The notes under the pieces were generated by a model. That model made no database searches, was not told the DNA's origin, and saw nothing but the letters and a program-made list of their open reading frames with translations. Below are positions 37,786-46,540 of a stretch of DNA of 64,000 nucleotides, piece by piece; the stretch's first letter is position 1; each line of letters opens with the position of its first letter. The stretch is taken from contig CALMZV010000145.1 in assembly GCA_937870755.1 (NCBI GenBank), forward strand, positions 118,053 to 182,052. The letters are read 5' to 3'. Source of the stretch: an uncultured Methylocystaceae bacterium (GTDB lineage Bacteria; Pseudomonadota; Alphaproteobacteria; Rhizobiales; Beijerinckiaceae). Made by a program: the position numbers and the translations under genes.

Positions 37786-38264
37786 CACACACAGCCCCCG
37801 CGCGCGTAGGTGCGCTCCTGCATTGCCGTTCCTTTTTCCGCGAGACGGAAAGGACAATGACGCCTCGAGGTTGCTCCTTGGTTACCGAGATCGGGTCTGG
37901 ACAAAAAAACAGCGAAGGGCGAACTTGAAATGCGATTCGTTTCGAATGCCTGCAAAGCGGCGGACGGGCGATAAGAGTTCGTTAACTCGTTTGTTTAAGA
38001 ATTGACGAAGCGCCGACGCTGCCGGTCGACGTCCCGGATGGGCGGCGGCGGGCTGGTCTGGCGGCTGGAGCATTGCAGGCTGACGGGAACATCCCGTGGC
38101 CGGGGAACGGCGGATGAGGGTTTATTAACCATTCGTCGTTAACCCTTGTGGCGTCATTGAGCGTGCGCGTTGCGCCGAGGGATCCGGGCGGCGACGGCCT
38201 GGTCCACGGCGACGTTTGGCGGCGCAGGTCGCTTGGCGACACATGGGAACGGTGGGGATGAGAA
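37786..38264. other. Long ctrA/fliJ intergenic regulatory region
   Basis: 479 bases without a convincing gene. It contains a GATTC methylation-type site (37934-37938), TTAA at 37982 and 37995 (nine bases apart), and TTAACC twice at 38125-38144. AT-rich patches occur at 37900-38010 and 38120-38160 in a GC-rich surrounding. The arrangement resembles the multi-promoter ctrA control region of other alphaproteobacteria. Confidence 0.6.
38125..38144 (+). promoter_or_regulatory. CtrA half-sites upstream of ctrA
   Basis: TTAACCAT at 38125-38132 equals the CtrA half-site motif, and TTAACC recurs at 38139-38144. They lie about 120 bases before the ctrA start, consistent with autoregulation. Spacing between the TTAA cores is 10, not the standard 7, so this is two half-sites and not one full box. 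Confidence 0.45.
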
Positions 38265-38966
38265 ATGCGCGTACTACTTATTGAAGACGACAGCGCAACG
38301 GCCCAAAGCATCGAGCTGATGCTCAAGTCCGAGAACTTCAACGTCTACACGACGGATCTCGGCGAGGAGGGCATCGATCTCGGCAAACTGTACGACTACG
38401 ACATCATCCTACTGGACCTGAACCTGCCCGACATGTCGGGCTACGAAGTGCTGCGCACGCTGCGCGTGGCGAAGGTCAAGACGCCCATTCTCATTCTGTC
38501 GGGTCTCGCCGGCATCGAGGACAAGGTGAAGGGCCTCGGCTTCGGCGCCGACGACTATCTCACCAAGCCGTTCCACAAGGACGAACTCGTCGCGCGCATC
38601 CATGCCATCGTGCGCCGCTCGAAGGGCCACGCCCAGTCGGTCATCACCACCGGCGACCTCATCGTCAATCTCGACCAGAAGACGGTGGAAGTGAGCGGGG
38701 CGCGCGTGCATCTGACCGGCAAGGAATATCAGATGCTGGAGTTGCTCTCGCTGCGCAAGGGCACCACCCTCACCAAGGAGATGTTCCTCAACCATCTCTA
38801 TGGCGGCATGGACGAGCCGGAACTGAAGATCATCGACGTGTTCATCTGCAAGCTGCGCAAGAAGCTCGCCAACGCGAGCCAGGGCCGCAACTATATCGAA
38901 ACCGTCTGGGGCCGCGGTTACGTGCTGCGCGAGCCGAGCGAGACGGACGAGCGCATCACCGCCTGA
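38265..38966 (+). CDS. ctrA: Cell-cycle master response regulator CtrA
   Basis: OmpR-type regulator of 233 residues, near-identical in motif content to Hyphomicrobiales CtrA. The receiver has [20 protein letters not shown], phospho-acceptor Asp51 in [12 protein letters not shown] and Lys in [13 protein letters not shown]. The C-terminal winged helix has [22 protein letters not shown] and [14 protein letters not shown]. It is phosphorylated through CckA and ChpT and controls replication, division, motility and envelope genes. chpT and sciP lie in the same window. The last residues are hydrophilic and end in Ala, recalling the degradation-prone C-terminus of Caulobacter CtrA. A strong terminator follows. 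Confidence 0.98.
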   Translation: MRVLLIEDDSATAQSIELMLKSENFNVYTTDLGEEGIDLGKLYDYDIILLDLNLPDMSGYEVLRTLRVAKVKTPILILSGLAGIEDKVKGLGFGADDYLTKPFHKDELVARIHAIVRRSKGHAQSVITTGDLIVNLDQKTVEVSGARVHLTGKEYQMLELLSLRKGTTLTKEMFLNHLYGGMDEPELKIIDVFICKLRKKLANASQGRNYIETVWGRGYVLREPSETDERITA

Positions 38967-38990
38967 GCGCCGTGCGCCTCGACATGCAAG

Positions 38991-39013
38991 CCCCGCCGAA
39001 CGGCGGGGTTTTT
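38991..39013 (+). terminator. Intrinsic terminator after ctrA
   Basis: Perfect 8-bp GC stem CCCCGCCG/CGGCGGGG (38991-38998, 39001-39008) with an AA loop followed by TTTTT. It also separates ctrA from the convergent cheR. Confidence 0.92.
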
Positions 39014-39025
39014 CGTTCTTGAGGC

Positions 39026-39868
39026 TTACGAATTGGCCGCCATTCGCAACGACGCCGGCGTCTTGCGGCGAAACAGACCGGCGCAATCGGGCGCGGGCTC
39101 GAATTCGTCGCTGATGCCGACGACCGTTTCGGCGGCGCCGAGCGCGAGATAGCCGTCGTCGGCGAGCACGCGCGAGAGTCGTTGCAGAATATCGCGACGG
39201 CGCTCCACATCCATATACATGAGCACGTTGCGGCAGAACACGATGTCGAACCGGCCGAACCTGCCGAACTCGTCGATGAGATTTGCGCGCCGGAACTCAA
39301 CATGCGCGCGCAAATGGTCGTTGATGCGCCAGGCCTCGCCGTCGCGCTGGAAATGCCGCAGCAGCAAGGGCGTCGGCAGGCCACGCTGCACCTCGAACTG
39401 CGAATAGCGCCCTTCGCGCGCGGCGGCGACGGCGGCGGCCGAGACATCGCTGGCCACGATTTCGACGCGCCAGCCCGCGAATTCGCGCTGCTGTTCGTCG
39501 ATCAACATGGCGAGCGAATACGGCTCCTGGCCGGTCGCGCAGGCCGCGCTCCAGATGCGGATGCGCCGTTCGGCGCGGCGCGCCTCCCGCAACCGCGGCA
39601 GCACGGTCGCGCGCAGCGCCTCGAACGGCTTGCGGTCGCGGAAGAACAGCGTCTCGCACGTCACCATCGCGTCGATGGTGCGGTCGAGCAGCGCGGGGTC
39701 GCCGCCTTTCGACAGACGATGAACCAGTTCGCTCACGTTCGGCAAACCGGCGGCGGCCACCGTCGGCTGCAATCGCATTTCGATCGCTTGATGTTTGCCT
39801 TCGTCGACCGCAAGGCCGATGCGATCGGACAGGAGCGCGGCGAGCGCGGCGAGATCGCTGCGCATCAC
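39026..39868 (-). CDS. cheR: Chemoreceptor methyltransferase CheR
   Basis: Protein of 280 residues that methylates glutamates of chemoreceptors with SAM. The N-terminal helical domain is present (LSDRIGLAVDEGKHQAIEMRL), then TCETLFFRDRKPF, the SAM motif IWSAACATGQEPYS and FDIVFCRNVLMYMD. It is the last gene of a six-gene cluster and overlaps the cheB stop by 4 bases. No methyl-accepting chemotaxis protein is present in this window. Confidence 0.95.
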   Translation of the reverse strand: MMRSDLAALAALLSDRIGLAVDEGKHQAIEMRLQPTVAAAGLPNVSELVHRLSKGGDPALLDRTIDAMVTCETLFFRDRKPFEALRATVLPRLREARRAERRIRIWSAACATGQEPYSLAMLIDEQQREFAGWRVEIVASDVSAAAVAAAREGRYSQFEVQRGLPTPLLLRHFQRDGEAWRINDHLRAHVEFRRANLIDEFGRFGRFDIVFCRNVLMYMDVERRRDILQRLSRVLADDGYLALGAAETVVGISDEFEPAPDCAGLFRRKTPASLRMAANS

Positions 39869-40542
39869 GAACCTCTCCGCGTTCCGCCGAGCCGGTCGGC
39901 CACGATGTCGGCAAGCCGCTCGATGGGCGCGATCGCCGAGGCCAGCCCCTCGCGCGCAATGGCGCCGGGCATGCCCCAGACGGCGCTGGTCGCTTCGTCC
40001 TGAACGGCGACGCTACCGCCGGCGTCCACGATCCGGCGCGCGCCGGCGAGCCCGTCGACGCCCATGCCCGTCAGCACCAGCCCCAGCACGCCAGGGCCGA
40101 AACTGTCGGCGGCCGATCGAAACAGCACGTCGACCGAGGGTTTGCAGAAATTCTCGGGCGCCGTGTCGGAGAAGGCGAGAATGTGCACGTCTCCGAGCCG
40201 CAGCGCTTTCAGATGCGCCCCGCCCGGTGCGATGTAGATGCAGCCGGGCATCAGACGCTCGCCGTTGGTGGGCGCATGCGTCGGCATTCCGGTCGCGCGC
40301 GCGATCTGGTCGACCACCACGTCGGTGAAATTGGCGGGCATATGCAGCACGACGACCACGGGGATGTTCGAGAGCGTCGGCGCAAGCCGCGTGAGCAGCG
40401 CGACGAGCGCCTGCGGACCGCCGGTCGAGGCGCCGATGACAAGGATGCGCGGCGTGAGCGCGCCGAACCGGCGCAGCGCGTGGTCCGCGCGGCCGGATGT
40501 GCGCTCCTCAACGGTCGTGGCCTGTTCCGCGCGCGTGCGCAT
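39865..40542 (-). CDS. cheB: CheB methylesterase catalytic domain without receiver
   Basis: Protein of 225 residues covering only the C-terminal half of standard CheB (about 350 residues). The catalytic triad is complete: Ser39 in VIGASTGGPQ, His67 in VVVVLHMPA and Asp163 in TGMGVDGLAG. The first 30 residues are basic and unstructured in appearance and replace the usual receiver. Without the receiver, phosphorylation cannot directly relieve autoinhibition; control could come from the CheY encoded 18 bases upstream, which is inference. It overlaps cheR by 4 bases. Confidence 0.9.
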   Translation of the reverse strand: MRTRAEQATTVEERTSGRADHALRRFGALTPRILVIGASTGGPQALVALLTRLAPTLSNIPVVVVLHMPANFTDVVVDQIARATGMPTHAPTNGERLMPGCIYIAPGGAHLKALRLGDVHILAFSDTAPENFCKPSVDVLFRSAADSFGPGVLGLVLTGMGVDGLAGARRIVDAGGSVAVQDEATSAVWGMPGAIAREGLASAIAPIERLADIVADRLGGTRRGS

Positions 40543-40560
40543 CGCCTGTTCCCTCGCGCC

Positions 40561-40926
40561 TCAGACGAGGCCGATTTCCTCGAGCTTGGATTGCACGATA
40601 TGCCGGTCGAACGGTTTCATGATGTATTCGTCGGCGCCTGCGTGCATGGCGCGCGCGATCTGCGCGACATCGTTCTCGGTGGTGCAGAACACGATCTTCG
40701 GTTTGGCGCCGTCCGGCATCTTGCGCAGTTCGCGCAGGAATTCGTAGCCATCCATCACCGGCATGTTCCAGTCGAGGAAGATCGCGTCGGGCATGGAGGC
40801 CGCGCAACAGTCGAGCGCGCGCGCGCCGTCCTCGGCCTCGGCCGTCTCGAAGCGCAGGTCTTCGAGAATGCGGCGCGCGATCTTGCGGATGATGGCGGAA
40901 TCGTCGACGACGAGCACTTGCGTCAT
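40561..40926 (-). CDS. cheY: CheY-like single-domain response regulator
   Basis: Receiver of 121 residues: acidic pocket VVDDSAIIRK, phospho-acceptor Asp52 in IFLDWNMPVMDGYEF, Thr in VFCTTEND and Lys in YIMKPFD. It overlaps cheW as ATGA. In this cluster it may bind the flagellar motor, or it may serve as phosphate sink or partner of the receiver-less CheB. The DWNMP sequence is common in alphaproteobacterial CheY proteins of this cluster type. Confidence 0.92.
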   Translation of the reverse strand: MTQVLVVDDSAIIRKIARRILEDLRFETAEAEDGARALDCCAASMPDAIFLDWNMPVMDGYEFLRELRKMPDGAKPKIVFCTTENDVAQIARAMHAGADEYIMKPFDRHIVQSKLEEIGLV

Positions 40927-41453
40927 GTGTCTGCTCCGTGGGTCGCTTCGTGCTGCGCGCGGTTCTCGTGGCGAGAGCGGCGCGGATTGAGTTCGAACAA
41001 CGCATCGATGTCGAGCACCGGCAGCAGTCCGGCCTCGATGCGGTAATAGGCTTGCGTCAGGTTGGCGCGGGCTTCGCTCACATGGGTGGGCGTCGGCGCG
41101 CGGTCGGTTTCGCGACAGGTCATGGCGTCGCCGACCGCATCGACCACGAGCGCATAGGATTCGCCGCCCGAGTCGATGGCGACGCCATAGACATGCGCGG
41201 GCTCGCCTTCGCTCATGTTCAGGCGCCGCGCGAGGCTGACGGCGGTGACGATTTTGCCGCGCAGGTTGACGAGACCGAGAACGACCGGCGGCCCGAGCGG
41301 CACGGGCGTGATCGACTGGATGCGGAAGATGGCGTGCACCGCATCGACCGGCAGGCCGAACATGGCGCCGCCGGCGTAGACGACGAAACACGACAGTTCG
41401 TCGCCGTAGGTGCGCGCGGCGTCGGTCTCGGGCAGGGCGTCGATGGCGATCAT
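40923..41453 (-). CDS. cheW: CheW coupling protein
   Basis: Single CheW domain of 176 residues (LSCFVVYAGGAMFGLPVDAVHAI, then VLGLVNLRGKIVTAVSLARRL and DAVGDAMTC) that links CheA to receptors. Start and stop overlap cheA and cheY as ATGA on both sides. The last 40 residues include LPVLDIDALFELNPRR, the usual end of the fold, and a short basic tail. Confidence 0.92.
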   Translation of the reverse strand: MIAIDALPETDAARTYGDELSCFVVYAGGAMFGLPVDAVHAIFRIQSITPVPLGPPVVLGLVNLRGKIVTAVSLARRLNMSEGEPAHVYGVAIDSGGESYALVVDAVGDAMTCRETDRAPTPTHVSEARANLTQAYYRIEAGLLPVLDIDALFELNPRRSRHENRAQHEATHGADT

Positions 41454-44011
41454 GCGCCCACCTCCGCGAGAATCTGGTCTTCGAGCGTCTGGATCGACAG
41501 TCTGCCTTTTTCCAGAATCTCGTCGAGCGCGCGCAGCAATTCCTTGCGGTCGAATTTGCCTGCGACCGCGCGCATGCCGCAGGCGCTGGCGGCCGCGACC
41601 GTCTTTTCGTTGACGTGGGCGGCCAGCGCGACGATCGGCGTCTCGCGCCACCGCGCGTGCGCGTTGAGCGTGCGGGCGAAGGTGTAGCCGTCCATCTCGG
41701 GCATGTCGGTGTCGGTGACGATGGCGTCGAACGTCACGCCCTTCTCGATCAGGGCAAGCGCGGCGCGCGCGCTCTCGCGCGTCGTCACCGTGTAGCCGGC
41801 TGCTGTGAGAACGGGCGCGAGCATCTCGCGGAAGAACAGGCGATCGTCGACGAGCAGAATGCGGAACCGGCGGTTGACGCCGCGCATCACGGAATCGGGT
41901 CGCGCGGCGCGAATGAAATGGGCAAGGTCGAGCAGTTCGGCGATTGCGCCGCCGAAATCCGCCGATCCCAAAACGCCCGGCTGATCCTGCGCGATCTGGA
42001 TGTCGAGCGGCGCGTCGACGATATCGACAATGTCGTCGACGAGCAGACCCATCGTCTCGCCGCCGACGCCGACGATGAGAACGGGCTGGTTGAACGCGCG
42101 CAACTGCACGCCTTCGGCGGCGGGCAGAAGCGGCGTCAGGCGACCGCGATGGCGCAGCACGAGTCCCTGTCCGGTCGTTTCGATCTGCGTGGCGTCCACG
42201 CTTTCGATGCGCGTGATGAGCGACAAGGGCAGCGCCTTGCTCACGCCGGGGCCGGCGCGCAACAGCACGATGCGCGACTGCGCTTCCTTCGGGGCGACGG
42301 GTTCGACGGGCGGAGCGACGCGATACTGGCTGGTGCGCTGAACGCCGAGCGTCGCGGCCACGCCCGTCGAATCGAGAATGAGCACGACCGCGCCGTCGCC
42401 GAGAATCGTCTGGCCGGAGAACACGCGGATGTTGGCGAGCTGCGCGTTGAGCGGTTTGACGACGATTTCCTGTACGTCGTCGACCGAATTGACGATGACG
42501 CCGAACGTGGAGGCGGCCACGCGCATGACAATGACGAGGCGCTCCTCGCGCGCAGCCGTCGGCGCTCCGGCCTCCAGCCCCAGCAGTTCGGACAGATCGC
42601 AGACCGGCAGCACCTGATCGCGCAGGCGCAGCACCGGCGCGCCCTGCGCCGTTTCCAGGCGATGCGGCGATTCCGCGCCAAGCCCGACCACTTCGACCAC
42701 GCCAAGCTGCGGCAGCGCGAATTTCTGGCCGGCGATGGAGACGATGAGCGCGGGCGCGATGGCGAGCGTGAGCGGAATGCGAATCGAAAAGCGCGCGCCG
42801 GCGCCGGGCGTGGAAGCGACGGACACCACGCCGCCGATCGCCTCGATGTTCTCGCGCACGACGTCCAGGCCCACGCCGCGACCGGAGATGTCGGTCACGC
42901 GCGCGGCGGTCGAGAAGCCCGGCGCGAAAATGAAGCGGCACACGTCGTCGTCCGACAGCGTGGCGACTTCCTCCTCGCTCGCCAGCCCCAGCGCGACCGC
43001 CTTGCGGCGGATGCGCGCGCAGTCCAGTCCGCGCCCGTCGTCGGAAACCTCGATGGCGATCTGGCCGGCCTCGTGGGCGGCCGACACACGGATGCAGCCC
43101 GTCTCCGGCTTGCCGGCGGCCACGCGCTCCTCGACCGACTCCAGCCCATGGTCGGCGCAGTTGCGGATCATGTGCGTCAGCGGATCGCGGACGAGTTCGA
43201 TCAGCTGGCGGTCGAGTTCGGTCTCGGCGCCTTCGGCGACGAGGTCGATCTTCTTGCCGAGCTGGGCGGCAAGTTCGCGCACCAGCCGCGGCAGCGTGCC
43301 GAACACGCGGCTCATCGGCTGCATGCGCGCGCGCATCACGGCGTCCTGCAGGTCGGTGGCGACGGAGGACAGGCGTTGCAGCGCGCCCTTGACCGCTTCG
43401 TCGGTGTTGGAACGGGTCACCTCGGTCAGCTGGTTGCGGGTGAGCACCAGTTCGGACACCAGCAGCATGAGGGATTCGAGCGCCTCGATGGTGACGCGGA
43501 TCGAATCCGGTTTGTGCGCGCGCGGGGCGTGGCTTTCGGCGGGCTCGTGCGCGGCGGGCGACGCGGCTGATGGTTGGGCGCTCTGCGGCGCGGCTTCGGG
43601 CGCGCGCGCTGGCGCGGCTGGCGCGGCGCCGGCGCTCATGGCTTTGGCGTGGGAGGCCAGCGCTTCGATGAGATCGGAATCGTCGCCGTCGGGTTCGCCG
43701 CCCGTCTCCTCGATCCGCGCCAGCAGATCCTTCACGCGGTCGATGGTCGAAAGAATGAGTGTGACGGTCTCGGGCGTGGCGCGCGCGCCGTCGCGCATGC
43801 GGCCGATCACGGCCTCGGCCGCGTGCGACACCCTGGCCAGCCGGGCGAGGCCGAGAAAGCCGCAGGTGCCCTTGATGGTGTGCACGAGCCGGAAAATGCT
43901 GGCGATCATCTCGCGGTCGGACGGGTCGCGTTCGAGCTCGACGAGCTGCGCGCCCGCAGCCTCGATGTGCTCGTTCGTTTCGACCAGAAAATCGCGAAGA
44001 ATGTCGTCCAT
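41450..44011 (-). CDS. cheA: Hybrid chemotaxis kinase CheA with C-terminal receiver
   Basis: Protein of 853 residues. Domains in order: Hpt with His44 in RLVHTIKGTCGFLG; a linker rich in Ala/Pro; dimerisation and HATPase (RDPLTHMIRNCADHGLE, VSDDGRGLDC, ISGRGVGLDVV); a CheW-like domain; a second, weaker CheW-like segment (about 580-700); and a receiver from about 715 with Asp767 in TDTDMPEMDG and Lys819. Standard CheA lacks the receiver and is about 650-700 residues. No CheY-binding P2 domain is recognisable. The hybrid build suggests an internal phosphate sink or phosphorelay. First of cheA-W-Y-B-R, downstream of chpT. Confidence 0.93.
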   Translation of the reverse strand: MDDILRDFLVETNEHIEAAGAQLVELERDPSDREMIASIFRLVHTIKGTCGFLGLARLARVSHAAEAVIGRMRDGARATPETVTLILSTIDRVKDLLARIEETGGEPDGDDSDLIEALASHAKAMSAGAAPAAPARAPEAAPQSAQPSAASPAAHEPAESHAPRAHKPDSIRVTIEALESLMLLVSELVLTRNQLTEVTRSNTDEAVKGALQRLSSVATDLQDAVMRARMQPMSRVFGTLPRLVRELAAQLGKKIDLVAEGAETELDRQLIELVRDPLTHMIRNCADHGLESVEERVAAGKPETGCIRVSAAHEAGQIAIEVSDDGRGLDCARIRRKAVALGLASEEEVATLSDDDVCRFIFAPGFSTAARVTDISGRGVGLDVVRENIEAIGGVVSVASTPGAGARFSIRIPLTLAIAPALIVSIAGQKFALPQLGVVEVVGLGAESPHRLETAQGAPVLRLRDQVLPVCDLSELLGLEAGAPTAAREERLVIVMRVAASTFGVIVNSVDDVQEIVVKPLNAQLANIRVFSGQTILGDGAVVLILDSTGVAATLGVQRTSQYRVAPPVEPVAPKEAQSRIVLLRAGPGVSKALPLSLITRIESVDATQIETTGQGLVLRHRGRLTPLLPAAEGVQLRAFNQPVLIVGVGGETMGLLVDDIVDIVDAPLDIQIAQDQPGVLGSADFGGAIAELLDLAHFIRAARPDSVMRGVNRRFRILLVDDRLFFREMLAPVLTAAGYTVTTRESARAALALIEKGVTFDAIVTDTDMPEMDGYTFARTLNAHARWRETPIVALAAHVNEKTVAAASACGMRAVAGKFDRKELLRALDEILEKGRLSIQTLEDQILAEVGA

Positions 44012-44068
44012 GACCCATCCGCCGCCCGTTGCGGCGCAACGGGACCGGCCGATTATGGGCGGACGGGG

Positions 44069-44083
44069 TTAAGGAGGGTTGAA
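44069..44083 (-). promoter_or_regulatory. CtrA-like box between chpT and cheA
   Basis: On the minus strand the sequence is TTCA-N7-TTAACC, one mismatch from TTAA-N7-TTAA, 58 bases upstream of the cheA start. A perfect 8-bp hairpin CCCGTTGC/GCAACGGG (44025-44043) lies between it and cheA. This suggests that cheA has its own promoter in addition to read-through from chpT. Confidence 0.5.
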
Positions 44084-44102
44084 AAGAGGGCGTCGGTTCG
44101 GG

Positions 44103-44762
44103 TCAGCCGGCGTCTTCGGCCACGGCGGCGGCCGGCGCGCGGGCCGACAGGCTCACATGGTCGGGCGCGCTTTCGAGCGTGAGGTCGAGCCCGGAATCGC
44201 GCGCCACCAGCCCCGTGTAATAAGCCTGGATGCCATGCGCGTCGACGCCGCCCTCCGGCTCCCCGGCGAGCAGGCCCGGCACATGGGCGGCCACGCGCGC
44301 GTTCACGCCCCTGGCGTCCACCGACAGAATGGCGCCCTCGTCGGCGATAGTCACCGAGATCACGCCGCCGCGCGGAATGGCGGCCGCCGCGATCAGGCAC
44401 ATGTTGAGAACGAGCTTCACTTTATTCTTGGCCAGCAGGATGCGCGGCGCGTTCCAGTCGAGCCGCGTGCGGTCGTCGGCGAACAGGCCGCGCGCCACGT
44501 TCTCGGCGTCGCCGGTGTCGATCGCCGCGCCGGCCGAACCCGCCGCCCCGAAAGCCAGCCGGCAGAATTGCAGCCGGGCGGAAGCGGTGCGCGCGCTCTT
44601 CTTGATGAGCTCGAGCGCGAAGGCGCGCATGTCTGCGTCCTTCTCGTCCTCCAGCACTTCCAGACCGTTGACGATGGCGCCGACCGGCGAAATCACGTCA
44701 TGGCAGACGCGCGAGCACAGCAAGGCGGCCAGATCGAGCGGTTCGAGCGAAATTTCGGCCAT
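44103..44762 (-). CDS. chpT: Histidine phosphotransferase ChpT
   Basis: Dimeric phosphotransferase of 219 residues that passes phosphate from CckA to CtrA and CpdR in the alphaproteobacterial cell-cycle relay. His21 in CSRVCHDVISPVGAIVNGLEVLEDE is the phospho-acceptor. The C-terminal part is a degenerate HATPase-like fold without ATP motifs (LVLNMCLIAAAAIPRGGVISV), as in ChpT. It is 91 bases upstream of cheA on the same strand and 5 kb from ctrA; no cckA or cpdR is in the window. Confidence 0.95.
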   Translation of the reverse strand: MAEISLEPLDLAALLCSRVCHDVISPVGAIVNGLEVLEDEKDADMRAFALELIKKSARTASARLQFCRLAFGAAGSAGAAIDTGDAENVARGLFADDRTRLDWNAPRILLAKNKVKLVLNMCLIAAAAIPRGGVISVTIADEGAILSVDARGVNARVAAHVPGLLAGEPEGGVDAHGIQAYYTGLVARDSGLDLTLESAPDHVSLSARAPAAAVAEDAG

Positions 44763-44913
44763 GGTCGATCCTGTTTGGATGGAGGCGGACGCGGAACGCG
44801 GGACGGGCGCGAATCAGGCCGCGCGGCGCATGGTTCGACCCATAATCCCTGCCGGCGCGGCTTATCAAGCGTCGCGGCTTGTCAGAAGGCGCGCGGCGCG
44901 GCAAAGGACGCAG

Positions 44914-45729
44914 ATGGTTTCGCGCACAACGGTCCATCGCCCCGATCCCGACGCCGCGGCCGAGATGTTCGCGCAGCTGGCGCTGGACGCCGGCGCGGCG
45001 ATCATGCGCATCTACCAGCAGGGCGCCAGGGTGCGCCTGAAGGCGGACGCCAGCCCCGTCAGCGACGCCGACGAGGCGGCCGAGGCGATCATTCTGGCGG
45101 GTCTGGCCCGCGCCATGCCCGGTGTGCCGGTGGTGGCGGAGGAATCCGTCGCCAAAGGCCAGACGCCGGCGGCGGGCGAGGTGTTCGTGCTGGTCGATCC
45201 GCTCGACGGCACGCGTGAATTTCTGGACCGCAACGGCGAATTCACCGTCAACATCGCGCTCATCGCGCATGGCGCGCCGGTCGCCGGCGCCGTCTATGCG
45301 CCCGCGCTTGGGCGGCTGTGGACGGGCGGGCGGGAAGCGCGGGCAGCCAAGGTCGCGCCGGGCGCGGTTCTGCCGCCGCCGGCCGCGCGCAAGCCCATCC
45401 GCGCGCGCCCGGCGCCGGCGCGGCTCACCGCCCTCGCCAGCCGGTCGCATCGCGATCCGCAAACCGACGCCTTCCTGGCGCGGCTGCCGATCGCCGAATC
45501 CGTGACGGCCGGCTCCTCGCTCAAGTTCTGCCGGATCGCGGAAGGGCTGGCGGACGTCTATCCGCGGTTTGGCCCGACGATGGAATGGGACATCGCGGCA
45601 GGCGACGCCGTGCTCCGGGCGGCGGGCGGCGTGGTGGTGGACGCCGCCGGCGCGCCCTTCGTCTACGGAAAGCCGCCGTTCCGCAACGGGCCGTTTGTCG
45701 CCTGGGGCGACCGCAAAACGCGATCCTGA
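44914..45729 (+). CDS. cysQ: 3'(2'),5'-bisphosphate nucleotidase CysQ
   Basis: Inositol-monophosphatase-fold phosphatase of 271 residues that hydrolyses PAP (3'-phosphoadenosine 5'-phosphate) formed in sulfate assimilation. Metal-binding motifs are EES (VPVVAEES) and VDPLDGTREFLDRNGEFTVNIAL, and the second motif is MEWDIAAGDAVLRAAGG. The FLDRNGEFTVNIAL stretch is characteristic of CysQ. The ATG at 44914 is preceded by AAGGA. It is divergent from chpT across 151 bases. Confidence 0.94.
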   Translation: MVSRTTVHRPDPDAAAEMFAQLALDAGAAIMRIYQQGARVRLKADASPVSDADEAAEAIILAGLARAMPGVPVVAEESVAKGQTPAAGEVFVLVDPLDGTREFLDRNGEFTVNIALIAHGAPVAGAVYAPALGRLWTGGREARAAKVAPGAVLPPPAARKPIRARPAPARLTALASRSHRDPQTDAFLARLPIAESVTAGSSLKFCRIAEGLADVYPRFGPTMEWDIAAGDAVLRAAGGVVVDAAGAPFVYGKPPFRNGPFVAWGDRKTRS

Positions 45730-45738
45730 GCGAATTCG

Positions 45739-45755
45739 TCAACTGCCTCTTAACC
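45739..45755 (+). promoter_or_regulatory. CtrA box upstream of eipA
   Basis: TCAA-N7-TTAACC, one mismatch from TTAA-N7-TTAA, and continuing as TTAACCAT. It is 102 bases before the eipA start. Brucella eipA is reported to be directly activated by CtrA, which agrees with this site. Confidence 0.62.
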
Positions 45756-45856
45756 ATGGAGGGCCACTCTCGCCGCCAGACGCGCGGCGCCCGCCGGGGC
45801 GCTGCGTCAGGCGATGGCGCTTGCCGTCGCGGGCTCGGGCGGGGAAGGAAGAGGCC

Positions 45857-46438
45857 ATGACCAAGACTCGCAGAGACGTTCTTTTCTCGGCGGCCGCTCT
45901 GGCGGCGGCGCCGCTGGTCGGCGCGCCGCCGGTCGCCGCTTACGAGGAACGGCCGCAGAATTTCTCGACCAACGAACTGATCGACAACGGCCATCGGTTC
46001 TTCGGCTCCGTCAGCCGGGGGCTGGCGCAGGGCATCGAATCGGCCACGCGCAAATGGGGTCGCCCCAACGCCTACATTCTGGGTCAGGAAGGGGCGGGCG
46101 CGTTCATCGGCGGTCTGCGCTACGGCGAGGGCAAGATGTACACGCGCAACGCCGGCGACCGGCGCGTTTTCTGGCAGGGGCCGTCGCTCGGTTTCGACGC
46201 CGGGCTCGACGGCGACCGCACCATGATGCTCGTCTACAACCTGCCGGCGGTGGAGGCGATCTATCGCCGGTTCGGCGGCGTCGACGGGTCGGCCTATCTG
46301 ATCGGTGGGTTCGGCTTTACGGCGCTGACGGCGGACGACGTGGTGGTGGTGCCGATCCGCTCCGGCGTCGGGGCGCGGCTCGGGCTCAACATCGGTTATC
46401 TGAAGTTCACGCAGGCGCAGACCTGGAACCCGTTCTGA
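45857..46438 (+). CDS. eipA: Periplasmic envelope-integrity protein EipA-like (DUF1134)
   Basis: Exported protein of 193 residues. An N-terminal signal with a twin-arginine ([19 protein letters not shown], cleavage after about AAA-Y) precedes a DUF1134 domain rich in beta strands and glycines (FIGGLRYGEGKMYTR, VFWQGPSLGFDAGLDGDRTM, YLIGGFGFTAL, VGARLGLNIGYLKFT). Brucella EipA has an eight-stranded beta-barrel and supports envelope stress resistance. The twin-Arg could mean Tat export or be incidental. A CtrA-like box lies upstream, and the start is preceded by GAGG. Confidence 0.9.
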   Translation: MTKTRRDVLFSAAALAAAPLVGAPPVAAYEERPQNFSTNELIDNGHRFFGSVSRGLAQGIESATRKWGRPNAYILGQEGAGAFIGGLRYGEGKMYTRNAGDRRVFWQGPSLGFDAGLDGDRTMMLVYNLPAVEAIYRRFGGVDGSAYLIGGFGFTALTADDVVVVPIRSGVGARLGLNIGYLKFTQAQTWNPF

Positions 46439-46540
46439 GACCGTTCGCGGCGCTTTGATTTTGCCTCGCTCGCGCGCGCATGCGATGGTCGCCGCGCGGC
46501 GCCTTGAGCGCGACGCTGCGGCAATCGAGGACGGCGGCGC

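Noticed and set aside
37982..37998. TTAA pair upstream of ctrA as a full CtrA box
   Set aside because: The spacing between the TTAA elements is 9, not 7.
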